From Musicola paradisiaca NCPPB 2511 (lineage in GTDB: Bacteria; Pseudomonadota; Gammaproteobacteria; Enterobacterales; Enterobacteriaceae), in assembly GCF_000400505.1 (NCBI RefSeq), contig NZ_CM001857.1:4304512-4348038 (forward strand): a stretch of 43,527 nucleotides of DNA, in the 5' to 3' direction. Each line of letters begins with the position of its first letter. Positions within the stretch are counted from its first letter, which is position 1. Position numbers and translations under genes: made by a program. Below the pieces are notes generated by a model. The model was not told the origin of the DNA and ran no database searches. It worked only from the letters and a program-made list of their open reading frames with translations. Of this stretch, positions 43,285 to 43,527 are shown in pieces.

Positions 43285-43527
43285 GGAGGGAACTCAGCCC
43301 GGATTGTGCGATCTGATCAATCGCCAAACATCACAAATCACCAACCGGACTGAGCGATGCCGATCATAGCAGCAATCCCTGATGAAGAACGACAACTGAT
43401 GTGCAAAGAAGCCCAAACAAACACGCGATAAAAAATTATGCCAGACGACTCATTGCCATACTGATGTTGCATCGGGGAATGACCGTCACCGACGTCGCCA
43501 GACTGCTTTGTGCTGCGCGTTCATCCG
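43285..43527 (+). mobile_element. IS630-family insertion sequence, left part (runs off the window)
   Basis: Downstream of hdfR is the 5' portion of an IS630-type element. Its transposase start and conserved N-terminal helix-turn-helix region are recognisable from 43357 on. The left edge is uncertain: I cannot identify the inverted repeat or the TA target with confidence, so 43285 is an estimate near CAGCCCGGATTGTGCGATCT. The stretch 43173-43284 shows no gene. The right part of the element lies outside the window. Confidence 0.6.
43357..43527 (+). pseudogene. IS630-family transposase, 5' fragment with frameshift
   Basis: The frame from ATG 43357 reads MPIIAAIPDEERQLMCKEAQ, as IS630-family transposases begin, but meets TAA at 43429-43431. 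In the frame one base back, the same protein resumes with KNYARRLIAILMLHRGMTVT and DVARLLCAARSS, the start of the helix-turn-helix domain, up to the window edge. The break falls close to a run of six A (43430-43435). The product would be truncated, so this copy is probably inactive unless the indel is a sequencing error; only the first fifth of the gene is visible. Confidence 0.75.

Overview
The window is a block of core chromosome from a gammaproteobacterium of the order Enterobacterales. The 5' part of 16S rRNA, the gene order hemG-trkH-yigZ-pepQ-fadBA-fre-ubiD-rfaH-tat-ubiBJE-rmuC, and the order ilvLXGMEDA-ilvY-ilvC-comM-maoP-hdfR all match the 85-87 min region of E. coli in outline. The GC-rich coding sequence, the 16S V1 loop, a metal-site-variant HemB beside tatD, and an IlvG that is intact suggest a soft-rot/tree-pathogen relative (Pectobacteriaceae such as Dickeya, Brenneria or Lonsdalea). 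The genus is an inference and I could not check it.

Layout. 1-545: 5' end of a 16S rRNA gene (minus strand) with its tandem P1/P2 promoters and boxA antiterminator. 546-4543: hemG, trkH, yigZ and pepQ, all minus strand. 4727-8097: fadBA beta-oxidation operon, plus strand. 8251-11220: a sulfur cassette made of two YeeE/YedE membrane proteins (one frameshifted) and an ArsR-type repressor with a persulfide-sensor cysteine pair, divergent from a CoA-disulfide reductase/rhodanese fusion. It sits between fadA and fre, which are adjacent in E. coli. 11488-13736: fre and ubiD. 13919-14407: rfaH. 14442-16263: tatD-hemB pair. 16386-17975: tatABC. 18053-22745: ubiquinone genes ubiE-ubiJ-ubiB, preceded by rmuC. 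22891-28604: divergent putA and putP for proline use. 28643-29026: an orphan membrane-anchored protein. 29105-31640: divergent ilvC and ilvY. 31640-33148: an LprI-like exported protein and a frameshifted DUF2461 gene. 33341-39930: the complete ilvL-X-G-M-E-D-A operon with its attenuator. 40298-43172: comM, maoP and hdfR. 43173-43527: the start of an IS630-family element whose transposase frame is disrupted.

The genes fall into working groups: isoleucine/valine synthesis (leader-controlled ilvGMEDA plus inducer-controlled ilvC), fatty-acid degradation, proline degradation, respiratory quinone and haem synthesis (ubiD, ubiB, ubiJ, ubiE, hemB, hemG), Tat protein export, and reactive-sulfur handling. 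The two edges of the window are both multicopy repeats (an rrn operon and an IS element), as expected for an assembly contig. Three genes carry single-base frameshifts at or near short homopolymers, so base-call error must be excluded before calling them pseudogenes.

I see no phage, CRISPR array, toxin-antitoxin module or clearly new system. The points most worth checking are the sulfur cassette and its candidate operator, the 16-codon ilvX, the orphan proteins at 28643 and 31640, and the three frameshifts.
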